Below are positions 24,006-35,639 of a stretch of DNA of 64,000 nucleotides, piece after piece. A program made the translations under genes and the position numbers. Below the pieces are notes generated by a model. It was not told where the DNA came from, did not search any database, and was given only the letters and a program-made list of their open reading frames with translations. The stretch is taken from contig CM034595.1 in the NCBI GenBank assembly GCA_020091685.1, positions 42,277,351 to 42,341,350 of the forward strand. Direction: 5' to 3'. The stretch is from Lutjanus erythropterus (Eukaryota > Chordata > Actinopteri > Lutjaniformes > Lutjanidae). Each line of letters starts with the position of its first letter. Within the stretch, counting starts at the first letter, position 1.

Positions 24006-25066
24006 TCCACTGTGTAAAATTTAGGGGACTTTGCTGGCAGAATATGTCAGAAATGGAATAGTATATTCATAAGTAGAGCATAATCACCTGAAAATAAGAG
24101 TTGTTGTGTTTTCATCACCTTAGAATGAGACGTTTTGTATCTATAAGACCATCTGAGGCCACCACGTTGCTCCAGCATGTTTCTACAGAAGCCCAGAATG
24201 GACAAACCAAATACGGACTCAATATATGGCTTTTTGCATTTTTCGTGAGAAAGGGGAGGATGAGGAGCAGGGTGTTCAGCAGGGGTGGAAGTAACTAATT
24301 ACAAACACTCAAATGACTATAATTAAGTAGTTTTTTTGGGTACTTGTACTTTAAAGTGTAGATTTTCAGGTCTGTACTTTCACTCGTACTTAAGTATTCA
24401 TGACAAGGTGTAATCTACTTAGTTACTTTTAAAATCATGGTTGAATACTGGCATTTTAGTAGCCAATAAGATAATCTGATCACAAACAAATCAATGAAAA
24501 CAATGACATAGAAAGAAAACAGAAAACTAAACGCTGCGGCAGCACATATTTTGAGTGAGGATGTCAAGGATTAATCATTAATCAATGAATTGGCGTTAAG
24601 AATTTAACAAATTAAAAATGTTTTCATGCATATTTAATTAACAGTCATGGCGGTAACTGCACCTCATTTGACTTTGTTTTGTCTGGTGGAACCGTTTGTT
24701 CAATAAGGAAAATTAAATGTAAAAATTAAATTTCGGAAATAAACGTGTTTTGTGTCTCAGAAATTATTAATGAATAATCGATTGTAGGATAACGCACACA
24801 ATTTGTAACTGTAGTTTGGAGAGGTGACTGTGACATCAGTGGTTAAAATGTTCTGAGTAGTTTTTGCAATGAATACTTTGTACTTTTACTTGAGTATTTT
24901 TCTAACACCAGTATTTTTACTTGTGATGCAGTAATATTTTAGCAGCGTAACAGTACTTATACTTGAGTACAGATTTTCAGTTCTCTTTCCACCACTGGTG
25001 TTCAGTTGGTAGCGATCTACAACCTCAGAGTTAGATACCACTAAATCCTACAGTTTGATCTTTTAA
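24006..25066 (+). mobile_element. MITE interrupted by a hAT-like insertion
   Basis: The outer element has ends actgtgtaaaatttag and, in reverse complement, actgtaggatttagtgg. Its body contains cacctgaaaataagag, ttctacagaagcccagaatgg and gacaaaccaa, as in the copy at 43706-43982. It is split at 24280-24997 by another element. Removing that insertion and one 8-bp duplicate restores the family order (ggtgttcag then ttggtagcgatctacaacc). Confidence 0.8.
24280..24997. mobile_element. hAT-like non-autonomous element with 8-bp target duplication
   Basis: The element begins CAGGGGTGGAAGTAACT and ends TTTCCACCACTG, giving inverted termini. It is flanked by the exact 8-bp direct repeat GTGTTCAG (24272-24279 and 24998-25005). 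Subterminal stretches are rich in gtacttgagtac-like motifs. An 8-bp duplication and CAG(G/T)GGTGG termini point to the hAT superfamily. No transposase frame is present. Confidence 0.88.
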
Positions 25067-25879
25067 AATTAATTAATTTAAAAGTATTTACATGAACCTG
25101 AAGATGAGTTGATCCAACCAAAAATTATCAGTATTCAGAAGAAGGACGTGGGCGTGGCTTATAGTGGAGGTCATGTTAAATGGGGCAAATGCTGTATTTT
25201 CTAACCTAATATTCATTGGCAGTGCAATTGTCGTGACCACAAAGCATAAAAAATGATTTAATATTGGCAGTTACTTAATTAGGAAACATATTTCCACATC
25301 GTCATACTTTACTTTTCATTTTTACTCTTTTTATTTTTGGCTGAATTTTTGAAGTTTTGTGGACTGTTAAAAGTTGAAGGGAATAATCTTGCTGCATTAA
25401 ATCAGTGATTGATTTAAGTAGATGCAACCTCTTTCAACCATACTGAGATGATCACGGAGATGAATTTTTCTGAATAATAATAAGCAGCTTCAAATAGCAG
25501 CAGAAATTTCTATCTTCCATTGTTTTATTTGAGCTTTAACAGATTTGGATTCAGGTCCATTCCTAGAAGGCATCATGTTTCCAGGTTTTCTAGTGTTTTA
25601 AATCACTGAAACAACACATGCGAGTAAGAGACAAACAGCTTGGGTGAAACACTAAAACAGACAACTTCTTACACTTCTTAATGGAAGAAATTCATTTTCG
25701 TTCAGGATTCCTTCGGCTCGGTGTGGTTTAAGTCGATGTGGAAAGAACATAAGTGCATCGTCGGGGAATAACGAGTCAGAAAGAGTGTAATCACAGGGTA
25801 GATTTCATAAAATGCACCGCGTTCTTTACTTCATTGTTGAAGTTGTCTGTCTTCTGAGATGGATGGACAGCTGGACACA

Positions 25880-26480
25880 GTGAGATAGTATAGATTAGCC
25901 GGATGACTCAGCGGCCGCCTGTCAAGTTTGTGTGTGTGTGTGTGTGTTTGTGTGTCCTTCCACCAGCGCCAGAGAGAGTCGAGCTAGAGCGAGGGAGGCG
26001 AAAGGGGGAGAGAGAGAGAAATGCCCACAGCACAGCCCGCCATCTCTCAGTTCCAGTCCAGTGCCTGAGGAAATGTACCCTGATATTAGCTATTAAAGAG
26101 CAGATTGTCAGGGGAGCCATGCCAGCACTGACAGCAGCTGTACAATGGAGCCGGCTGCAGGGAGGCAGGAGGCTAGCTAAGGCTTTTTCCCCCCACAGCC
26201 GCCTTCTTCAGGTCCCCATCGACTGCTGACACCCCCCACTGCCACAACACCCCATTCCACCCCCCCAAAAAACCTGCCTTTGTGCCCAAGTCTCTGCACA
26301 CAGGCGCTGGATTGGAAAAAGCCCTTACGCACAGACGTCGGAGACAGCAGCAGACCTGATGAGTGTGTGATTAGATTGGCTCCATACCTGCGCCGTGCCG
26401 CAAATGTTCTCATTTGTGGGGGATTTTGGACGGCGATGTGTAACCGCAGAAACTTCCCAACAGAAATTAGGCGCGGATCA
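25880..26480. promoter_or_regulatory. GC-rich candidate regulatory block or alternative exon
   Basis: GC content rises sharply, with a short (TG)n tract at 25929-25946. The core at 26060-26165 is complex, unique within the window and looks constrained (gatattagctattaaagagcag, gccatgccagcactgacagc). A 108-codon plus-strand frame (25903-26229) covers it but begins in simple sequence and has no domain. It could be an intronic enhancer or an alternative promoter/first exon of znf385d. Both are inference. Confidence 0.22.
25929..25946. repeat. (TG)n microsatellite
   Basis: Nine TG units, followed by ttgtgtgt. Confidence 0.9.
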
Positions 26481-26586
26481 TTTGCTTTCGAATGAAATAG
26501 GAAAGAGATAAATCAGTGTGAATTCAAATCAATGACTCCTGCTGCTGTTAAATATCTCAGATAACGTCGCTTTTTTCCCCTTCGAC

Positions 26587-26605
26587 AAAAAAAAAAAAAA
26601 AAAAA
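26587..26605. repeat. Poly-A tract
   Basis: Nineteen A in a row, with no retroelement body recognised next to it. Confidence 0.85.
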
Positions 26606-26749
26606 GATTGCAAGCATCGATGCACACTTATTTGTGAATGCAAATTTTTCACCTTATCAATCTTTTATTCTAGGGATATTCAACCGTGACTCTTTTCTCA
26701 TTTACTCACTTTGAATGCTGACAAAAGAGGAGGGGGAGAAAAAAAATCA

Positions 26750-27010
26750 TAGATGCAGAATGAAATTTGACAGAACTCAAGAGCCACGAGGGATTTCTGT
26801 CCTTTAAGTTGTGACAGCATATAATAAGGCCCAATCATTTTAATTAAAGAGCTTAATCCAGCTTCATTGAGAAAGGTAATCAGATCTCCGGGGAGTCGTG
26901 TGATTGCCTGAAAGCCTAAGTAGAGTGGAAGGATTTCAGAGCAACGCTTCTCCTCTATCGCCAAAGCAAATCTCAGGGGAGAGTCAGGAGAGGCTGAGGT
27001 ACAAATAGAG
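26750..27010. promoter_or_regulatory. Candidate conserved non-coding block
   Basis: A unique, non-repetitive segment with homeodomain-like cores (attttaattaaagagcttaa) followed by gaaaggtaatcagatctcc. A 137-codon minus-strand frame overlaps it without protein-family features. The combination of unique sequence, TAAT cores and an incidental long frame is typical of constrained enhancers in large vertebrate introns. No alignment was available. Confidence 0.22.
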
Positions 27011-27054
27011 GAAAGAAAAGAGGCGGTGTCCTGTCTCGAAGGGTCACAGCGTCT

Positions 27055-27460
27055 GTCCTGCTGCTGCTTTCTCTTGATCCTCTCCGTCTTTGTTGCCTCC
27101 ACCACTCCCACCCTCTCAATTTCTCTCCCTTTAATTGTATCCCATACTCGATTACTCTCTTTTAATGTTATCTCTCTCCTCTCACCTTCTCACGTCCCTT
27201 CCTTCCCTCCTCTCCTCCTCCCTTTTCTTTCTTTCCGTCTTATTTCACACACTTGATTTTCCACTGTTGTTTTGCCTCAAAGTTTACTTACTTTTCCACT
27301 TTAACTTTCACTTAACTTTTCTCTTTTTCCAGCCCAATCGTTCTCTGTCTCCCAAATCTATCCTCTTTTGTTCTTGTTTCTTATCCTCCCCTTTCTTTTA
27401 CCTGGCCTCAATCTCTCTATCTCTTTCTTTCCCCTCCCTCCTCCCTTTTTGCTGTCGTGC
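27055..27460 (+). repeat. Pyrimidine-rich tract
   Basis: About 400 bp dominated by C and T on the + strand, with many ctctctc, cttcc and tttcttt runs. The 132-codon frame through it is Leu/Ser/Phe-rich low-complexity translation and is rejected as a gene. Such tracts can adopt unusual structure and often vary in length. Confidence 0.75.
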
Positions 27461-27479
27461 CCCGCTCGCCCATACCAAC

Positions 27480-27820
27480 TTTAGATTGATCACAGTCATT
27501 ACCTCCATTAATGAGAGGGGATTGAGTTCTTAACTGGGCCTCGCAGAGCCAGTTAGGTCACACTGACTGGGGATATGGATTACTAGAGGCTTCCCAGAGT
27601 GCACGGCGTCCTAGGCCAGCCAAAGTACACTTTAATCACCTGCCCTTCCAGCAGCAAATGGGTCTTTAATGACACCGTGGTAGATGGCTTCACCCCAACA
27701 CAAGGGCAAATACATGCATGACTTAACATGGGATGGCCTCACCGACCGCGATCTGTAATAAGTGGACAGATAAAGACAGAATTTCTCTTGTTCTGGTAGA
27801 TTATTACTCAATTTCTTCAC
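27480..27820. promoter_or_regulatory. Candidate conserved non-coding block
   Basis: Unique sequence of balanced composition follows the pyrimidine tract. It includes tcattacctccattaatgag, gtacactttaatcacctgcc and catgcatgacttaac. It shows no exon signature and no match in the window. Function is inferred from texture alone. Confidence 0.2.
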
Positions 27821-28849
27821 ACTTCTGTCATAAATTACGTATATTAAACAGGTATTAGCTCTGACTCGTATAATCTGTTAGTAGAATTGAAAGAATATTT
27901 TGCCATGTTGCAAAATATGCTTATTTGCCTTCTTACTAAGCAGTGTGCCCTCTGCACAAAGAACATGTGCAAGTGTTCAAGTGGCAGTCAAGTACCTTCA
28001 AAATAGTTGTAGTTCTTTGCATTTCAATAGCTGCCATTCCACTGCTTACTAGCCATTATGTCACACTTGAAACCATACAAAATACTTGATACTTTAAAGT
28101 AGAATTTGTCAGTTGTCACAGTTGTCGGGGCATAAAACCAATCAGCTGTTGATCTTTACAAATCAAGACTTGATAGTCTAACAATGGCATGATCTTCAGT
28201 GCAAAAAAAGTCAAAACATGACCTTAGTCCCATCAAATGGTGGATTTGGAGAATAGGGACACTTCTACTCAGCTTGCTGTTTTTTGGTTTTCCATTGTGG
28301 ATTGTGGCCGGTACCTGGTACTTTTTTGGTGTCACCTTGGTTGTCGTTCCAAGCACGCTGAGCCGATACTAAAAGGTGTTGTGAAAACATGGGAGACCAT
28401 TGATTGGTTTCTTCAGCATTTTTTCCCTGATACAAGGGATGAGTTTTCCCTGACTCTTTCAAGGGTCTGCAGGACAGGGAGTGTTGTATGCTCTACAAAG
28501 TGTAAAGGCCATTGAGGCATGAATGACAAGAGGAAGATGAAGAGAGCAAACCTGTCAGTGTGGCAGTAAATTTACAGTGTAGGTTGCAGTTTGTTAGTGA
28601 ATAAATGCTGCAGACACAAATACTAAGAAAAAGTAACATTTTCATTTTGCGACATTAAATAGCTCACTTAACAAACTAGCAAGCATGATGGGAAATAATA
28701 GTTTAGACTGGGGAATGTTTTTACATTGAATTGCCTGTACCAGTGATGGTAGCTTTCATATACAGTAATCGCTGAGCAGTCTTTGGCAGATGAGGCAAAT
28801 ATAAACCTAATTTTTCTGTAAGGTCACAACTTATCTCATCTATCGGCTA

Positions 28850-29670
28850 CAGAACAAAAAGACCAGATAAACCCCCAGGAAGAAACCAGGGGTTGGAATT
28901 GAGAGTTGCACGTAGAACGTGATGCTAACTGGATGCTACAGTATTACAAATAACCTGGCATGTTTGTTGTCTTCTCTAATATTTTCTTCCATCTTGAGCG
29001 TTTGTGCTCTCAGTAGGATAGCAGAATAGAGTTACAGAATACTGAATTTGCCATCATAACTTCTTCCTCCCAGCAATGCCAAAATTTCATTGAACACATG
29101 TTTTGGCAGTCAGAGTATTAAGTTGATTTTTTGCCGCTCATCCTATTGGAAAAACCTGTTGGTGTTGAGTGTGCTGCTATGGCAGCAGAAAAGGCCAAGA
29201 CGAGCCAGCTGAGAGAGTTCAGGCATCTGTTTAGGATACCTGGACACCCTTTTGGACGGTACTCCAGACATGTCCAAGACTTCTGGGATGACCACTAGAG
29301 GAATTATATATCCCATCTGGCCCAGCTGCCTCAGGATCTCTCAGGAGGAGCTGGAGGACGTGGCTTGGGAGAAGCCTGCCGCTGCAGCCTGAATCTGATA
29401 AAGCAGCAGAAAATGATTGGGTCTTAACAAAGCAGGAGATTAAAGACTGGAGTTTTGATAAGTTGAGTCTCGGGTGGTGTTTGTTCTGGCTGTTGGTTGT
29501 ATTTTTGTTGCTGATTCAGAATAGACAGACCTGTCTGTCTTTGATAATTAACCCTATTGTTCAGGTGTAAAATATTATACCAAAGGACATATTTCTCATA
29601 ATGCTTTAGTAGCCAAAAATTAGGGGTCTTAAAACATGTTTGTGCTTATGGAACTGCTGGAATAGCATTG
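28850..29670 (+). repeat. Mosaic dispersed repeat, copy 1 (partner 35640-37062)
   Basis: Segments 28850-29180 and 29545-29670 match 35640-35955 and 36940-37062 in the same order and orientation. Landmarks are atgctaactggatgctaca, tcttctctaatattttct, ataacttctt, agttgattttttt, ttgttcaggtgtaaaatatt and ggggtcttaaaacatgtttg. Between them this copy carries a LINE remnant (29200-29420) that the other copy lacks. Confidence 0.75.
29200..29420 (+). mobile_element. LINE 3' ORF remnant (L2/Rex type)
   Basis: With frameshifts and a stop, translation gives pieces such as RNYISHLAQ followed by a Gln/Glu-rich EELEDVAWEK-like stretch. This resembles the C-terminal end of teleost non-LTR retrotransposon ORF2 proteins. 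Only about 220 bp survives. The exact clade is uncertain. Confidence 0.6.
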
Positions 29671-30049
29671 CCATGATGATCAGATCAGTTATACGTATGT
29701 TTAGGGGGTACTATCTGTTGGAGAAATGAAATAGAGGTACCAAAAGAAAGTAGAGTTGAGTCGAGCCATACCATGCAGTGAAAAAACAGCAAAGGTCATG
29801 CTAGAAGCAAGAAAAAGGTAGGCAACAACAGTAACTAATTACTGCCAAAACCACTAGATTTCAATATAGCTCAGTATCAGTTTTATCTCTGCATTACAGG
29901 GCAGTTTCTTGACATGTTTAGTCTAGCTGTGCCCAAAATTTCTTTCACAACTACAAAGCTTTGTTTACATCAGCCACAGAAACAGAGAGTGGCTTCACTT
30001 GGGTTTGAGCCTTTTGGCTTAAAAATGTAATTAAAAAAGTGTGACGCAT

Positions 30050-30450
30050 TCAATTAATTTCCTTTGATTTCTTTAATCAATTAAAATTAATGTTATTCAT
30101 TCTCAGCAAGCAAATACTTAATTCCTCAGATCCACTTTGTTTGAACCAATCTGGCAGCATCCAATCAAGTTGCAGGAGAGGACCCTGAGCTCCAGTTGAA
30201 AAAAAAAAAAAAAACAAAGATAATTCTGTTCATGTACAAAAACTGCAGCATGTAAAACATGCAGGTCCAAATTTACAGATTTACAGGCCTCTGTTGTTAA
30301 AATGGCATTACATTTGGTGGAGAGTGCAGTATGACTTCTTTGGGACTTGAAACTCAAAGTTTAGGGCTTTGTACTTGACTGTCTTGGCTTAGGACTTGAC
30401 TTGGACTTGAGTACAAAGACTTGAGACTTGTGAGTTGAAAAACAAGGACT
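30050..30450 (+). mobile_element. DNA-transposon remnant with CTTGACTTGGACTTG end
   Basis: The block shares ttattcattctcagcaag, acttaattc, tccactttgtttgaa and tccaatca with 46514-46600 and 46944-47040. It ends in repeated acttgacttggacttgag motifs typical of a teleost MITE family. No coding capacity. Confidence 0.6.
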
Positions 30451-30457
30451 TTTTCCT

Positions 30458-30722
30458 GCGTAGCTAGCCTGGCCCTGTTCAAACCTTAAAAATATGCCAC
30501 CTTGACATATATGACATTTTATGTATGAGCTATGAGTGTGTGGGCGTTTTTTGTTTGTTTGTTTGTTTGTTTGTTTTTTAATTTGGAGGGCACCCATTGA
30601 AATCTTTATGCTAAGCTAAGCTAATCTCCTCTTGGCTGCAGCTTCATACTTTGCATACAGGCATGACAATGGTATCATTTTTCTCATCTCACAGTGGATA
30701 AGCATATTTCCAAAACGAATCT
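30458..30722 (+). mobile_element. MITE fragment (GCTAAGCTAAGCTAA family)
   Basis: Contains tagcctggccctgttcaaa, atgctaagctaagctaatc, gctgcagcttcatactttgc and gcatatttccaaaac in the order of a well-known teleost MITE. A TTTG microsatellite (30550-30580) lies inside it. Confidence 0.65.
30550..30580. repeat. (TTTG)n microsatellite
   Basis: About seven TTTG/GTTT units in tandem. Confidence 0.9.
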
Positions 30723-31479
30723 GAGATGTTTTTGATTAACACACAAAGAAACAGAAAACGTGCGTAGGAGCCCGGGCCTCATTATTGCCAGCTTTGCACA
30801 TTTTTGACCTTTAACTGTGTGATTCCTGACTCACAGACACCATCCACTGACGTAGTTAAAAAGCTCAGTGAAAAGCTACTAAGTGCACCTTGAGATAAGA
30901 TTATGATAAGATGTCAAACTACTTGCAACTTCCAGATAGAAGAATTGACTTTTATGCTCATTATTAGAAATGTTAGAAGGTGTTTATTTCCTCTTTTGGA
31001 GGCTAACTATTTCCCACTGCCAGTCTTGTGAAGTTAGGCTAAACAAATCATGGCACCGTCTCTCTACTGAATTCATAAAGATGAAATTGATATCGATCTT
31101 CACACTCTCAGTGTCAGAGCAAACAAGCAGACTGCCAAAATGTTGAGGCATTCTTTAATAACAGCACCCAAGCAATTTACTCTCTCCAACTGTTGACTGG
31201 ATATATAGCAGTTTATGAAGGCTGTTGTATTTGCTGTTCAGAGCACTGGGTCAATGCAGAGTCGCCCTCTGCCAAAAAGAGAAAAATTCTCATCTGTGAG
31301 AAAATGATGCTGATGGTGCTTCCCAGCTGCTGATAAATGAAAGACGAAAGACGAGGGCCATTTACAAAAAGAAACAAAAGCAATCTGTGATGTTCAGCAG
31401 CAAAGAAAACATGACACCAAAAGAGAATCCCTAACAAATAACCAGAGAATCTCTTATTACCACTTGAAGATTATTGTGC

Positions 31480-31900
31480 TGGCGCATTTATGATGTGATG
31501 GAAACATCTGCCGAAACTAGTTAAATGACGGCTCACAGGCAAAAACTTGCTGGCTCGCTCGCATACGGACCAAACCACTTGCACTTTTCCTGGAACTGCA
31601 GTGAGTCCGGTGACCGTGCCATTGAAAAGCTGCCCAGAGAAGCAGGTGTGATGGCAGCTTTCTGGTCGCTGGTGATCACGGTGAGAGCGAGTGAGTTAAT
31701 CGCTGTGATTTCAGGTTGTTTTGATGCCTGGCACACCCGAGCTGACTGGGAGTAGGTGGTCGTTAATTGCGGGGAGCGAAGAGGTCGCTGCCGCTTCGCT
31801 CGTGGCATAAACATTATTCATCAGGAGTGACAAGGTCAGACGCTTCATAAATAGTTCACAGATTAATTATTGTTCTTGGGGTAATGGCTTGGGCTTGGTG
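31480..31900. promoter_or_regulatory. Candidate conserved non-coding block
   Basis: A unique, balanced-composition block in an AT-rich intron, containing aaaagctgcccagagaagc, ggtcgttaattgcgggg and ataaacattattcatcagg. Antiparallel open frames of 76 and 93 codons cross it without domains. Regulatory role is inferred only. Confidence 0.2.
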
Positions 31901-32879
31901 GGACACGGTTATATAAAGTTATACTTTCGTTGTCCGTGGCTGTTAAATCATCACGGTCAAAACTGATGATTGTGAAAAGGCCTGAAAAGGTGCATTGAGG
32001 TGAACATCTGTAATATGAACATGAATTAAGAAGAAACCATATATTTCAACCCAACATTTCTTTTTACTTTTTAACAGGAGAGAGCAGGTCAACAGTAAAT
32101 GCCACATATAAGTGGAATACATCATCTGAAAGCTGGTAACCTGAAGATAAAGTTGAGCTGCAGCTCTGTGCATGTGTCAAGTTTTTCTAGTGTTTTAGTT
32201 AGGCGCCTATTTAATTTTTAGTGTTTAGCGTATATATAAGGGCTTAGAACATTATGACTGACGTTCATGATGGTCGTACTGTATTATGTTGCTGGAATTT
32301 TTAATTGATACCATTTATTACACAGATTTAATGCAGAATTTTTGACACCATTTTTGACTGCTCAAAAATTAAAAATGGTCAAAAATCTCTCAAAAATATC
32401 AAATTAAGACACTAAGACCTTGAGGAACACCATAGAAAAACTGATGCTGTGATTTCAGTATCAAAAACTTTTGACATTTGGAGATTTCTGTAAGAGCTGC
32501 ATATTTCGGTGGTTAGATGGCGAGTACTTCTGTTCTGGGAATTGCTCTGAAACAGTGGCTGTTTAAAGGGCAGGGGCAAAAAAAATAAATAAAATGGCAC
32601 CAGCTGTACGGGGTTGGACACGAGTGCACCGAAAGTCATGATGCATTTATGGTTCCAGTTCCAATCCCTAGTTCATAATAGTTAAAACTGTTTTCTTGTC
32701 ACTTAATGTAAAACAACTGCTACATCTCTGTAATAAAACCACACAGAGGGAATATTTACTATTTAACCATATAGAGGCATGTAGAGGTCAACTAATTTTC
32801 TAGCCTGCAGGGCAGCTTATAATGCACTGCATTGCATTTTTCTTGACTGGAAGGCACCCTAGAGGGCTTTTATCAAGGA

Positions 32880-33240
32880 AAGCTACACGTCCTCTGAATG
32901 TTCCAGGTCTCTAGTTTGTGGCTGTGAAATTTTATGAGGCTTTGATTATCCTAGAGGTCACAGTAGGTCATTTTATACAGTGAGGCTGAGTTTCAAAAAA
33001 TGGCCTCACTACAATGAAATGGCTATGGGCACTAACATCACACATTAAAACGATTGGCACATTGGCTAATTGAATCCGCAAGAGTCTCAGCTTTCCAGTC
33101 ATATGCAGTTCCAGCACTGTTTAAGGGCCTCAGTATGCAGGGATATTCAAATGCATTAATTATGCAGTATAATTAATTATACAGCATGCAAAAGTTGTAT
33201 GCATGGGATTAGCGTCAAGTGGCCACGACTGTAAAGATGA
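32880..33240. promoter_or_regulatory. Candidate regulatory block with homeodomain/POU-like palindromes
   Basis: The perfect palindrome TATAATTAATTATA (33168-33181) and the near-palindrome TGCATTAATTATGCA (33152-33166) sit next to an octamer-like atgcattaat. The surrounding sequence is unique, with attggctaattgaatccgc upstream. This density of TAATTA and ATGCA cores suits homeodomain or POU binding, but it is motif evidence only. Confidence 0.28.
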
Positions 33241-33385
33241 GACTCTTGGATACTCATGGAAGCTGTTTTCACTCAGGTATCCTGAGGAACAAATGGCCAT
33301 ACCAGTTTTTCCCTCACCAAAATAGTTCCATATCATACCAGTATCTCCTCTCTGGCTTTAAAGTTTAATATTTGTTCAATGTTGG

Positions 33386-34290
33386 CAGTGGTGGACGAAG
33401 TACTCAACCCCAGTACTTGAGTCAAAGTATAGATACTCCTGGTCAAATATTACTCAACTACAAGTGAAAGTTGCTCAGCCAAAATTTTACACTAGAGTAC
33501 ATGCTTTTAAAAATACTTAAGTATTCAAAAGTACAAATTACAAAGTACATTTTCTAATATCAGTACCTCGTAACTCTCTGAAACCACCTAATGATGCACT
33601 GACCTGCTGTAGAGCCACTCTGCTACACAAAGTCTATAGAAACACCTGTAAAAACTTCAGCATAGAAATACAATCAAAAACAAAAAGGACAGTTAAAATC
33701 ATTAAAATTAATTTAAAATTAATTATTAAAATCACTGCATAACATTAGATTGAAGCCGACTATAAGGAGTTCTCCAAGTCTGTTAAATAACTGAGATTTC
33801 TTTCTGGCTTCAAGGGCAGCATATATGTTAATTATATGGTATTTTTCACACCGATAAAAATAATTAGCATACCTGCAATTATTTCTTTTTTTAAATTATA
33901 ATAATATCTTGAGGTTTAATTTTGTCTTTCTCCTGCTGTCACCATTACTGAGTTTTGTTTGAATGAAAGAAGGAGAGCTTGCTTGCTTTTGTTACAGAGC
34001 GCTTGGATGACGTGTTTCTGCTTTTATGTCAATCCTAATCGAGAGCCGGCACTGTGAGGAACACAGCGTGTGGCCAACTGCATTTTAGAAAAGAAAAAAA
34101 CAGCAACAGCTGACCTCAAAACTATGCTTCACCAAAAAGTAACGAGTAACGACAAGCTTCCTAGAAATGTAGTGGAGTCAAAAGTACAATATTTGTCTTT
34201 GAAATGTAGTGGAGAGAAAGTTTCCAAAGAAAACAAGTACTAAAGTAAAGTACAGATGTAGTAAATGTACTTCGTTACTGTCCACCACTG
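33386..34290. mobile_element. hAT-like non-autonomous element with exact 8-bp target duplication
   Basis: The left end CAGTGGTGGACGAAGTACTC and right end (reverse complement CAGTGGTGGACAGTAACG) form inverted termini. The exact direct repeat AATGTTGG flanks the element (33378-33385 and 34291-34298). Subterminal regions are dense in AGTACTTGAGT/AAGTAC motifs. The 905-bp body has no transposase frame. It is related by its termini to the 24280-24997 element. Confidence 0.92.
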
Positions 34291-34298
34291 AATGTTGG

Positions 34299-35639
34299 TC
34301 ACAAACGGACACTTCTGTACGGAGTTGAAGAGGTTAAAAACACAGCAGCGTTCAGTGAGTATGTGGAGGAACTGTGTAGATTTTCTGGCTCTTGTCTGAA
34401 GCGTATTCAGCCTCACCTCAAATTAAACAGAACATAAATTACGCACAACTAATAAGTGAAGTCACCGGTCCCCTTTGCAGAGCTGAGCCCACAGACTTTA
34501 AATAAATGTTCCAGTCACGGGTTTGAGTGTAACAGCCTGGAATAATGGCCTTTTCACGCCAGATGTTCTTCCCTACATCGGTCTACAGGCATCTGCGGCA
34601 TCTAACCGAAACACACACTCAGATATACAGGTAGAGGTCAATCAGTCGTCAGCTCAATGCTCCTCTGGCAACAGTAATCAATACACGCCCTTGCTTAAGG
34701 TCACCTGGTTGTGTGACGGACTGATCCTGTCAGTCAGTCAGTAAATGGGATAAAAGAACTGCAGCAGCAACACTGGCAGAATAAAAATAGAAACATCTAG
34801 TTTATATTCATTTTATACTCATAAAGGCCTAATTTTTTTATTTGCATGTGGTTTTTGGTAAAACAGTATTTTGACAATGAGTCACTGCCCCATGTGGAGA
34901 ATATCAAGTACCAAGACGGAGCCTGAGATGGACAGTGATGCTGCTGTGTCTGCAGGAATGTGGACACTGAACAGAACTGGACTAATACCTGGAGCAAACA
35001 TTACCATCCCATAAGGTTCTTATGCAATGAAAATGTTGTTCACCAATCCAGTAAATAAGATAAACCTTAGATATGACTTTGTAACAGCAGATATTTCTCG
35101 TCCGCTCAGTTCATAGAAACTTTTGGCTCAGCTGTTAGCCAAAAAGCTAACACTATGCTAGCCAGATTCAGCATCAGTAACAAACAGTAAACAGAATTTG
35201 ACAGTAGGGTCTATGTTTAACAACAAGACAAACTAGTTACCCAGCCATGTCATCAACCCCAAATCAATATCAAGAAGAATCATGACCAAATGATGTCATG
35301 TGTCCTGTCCGCCGCAGCCTGAAGGAGTGAGTTGAATAGCAAATGGGATGCAAGATGATGTGATGCAGTAAGTTAAGTGACTTCAGAGGGGCGGTGGACC
35401 TGCAGCTTGTGCGTCTCCTTCCTGTGGTGTTCAGAGGATGAAGCACTTAAAGATTACACTCTTGCCTGTGCATTAATTTAGAATGGTGAACAGACAGTTT
35501 CACAGGAACTACTTAGTATGTGTCCATTATCAGGAATTAATGGACACCCTGCAGCCTCAGAATCAAAGAGCAGTCAGGACTCGTATAACCTGCAAAGACA
35601 CTGGAACCACAGATACTGCAGATCAACAAATAAACCAAC
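34299..35639. other. Intronic stretch without recognised features
   Basis: Unique-looking AT-rich sequence with no exon, transposon terminus or RNA gene I can identify. A 73-codon frame at 34523-34744 and a 100-codon frame at 35518-35820 lack domain features. The second runs into the mosaic repeat. Confidence 0.45.

Noticed and set aside
26698..27111. 137-codon minus-strand frame
   Set aside because: No domain, no matching exon chain; better seen as chance openness over a possible non-coding element.
27135..27533. 132-codon Leu/Ser/Phe-rich frame resembling membrane segments
   Set aside because: Translation of a pyrimidine-rich tract; no polar loops or conserved motifs.
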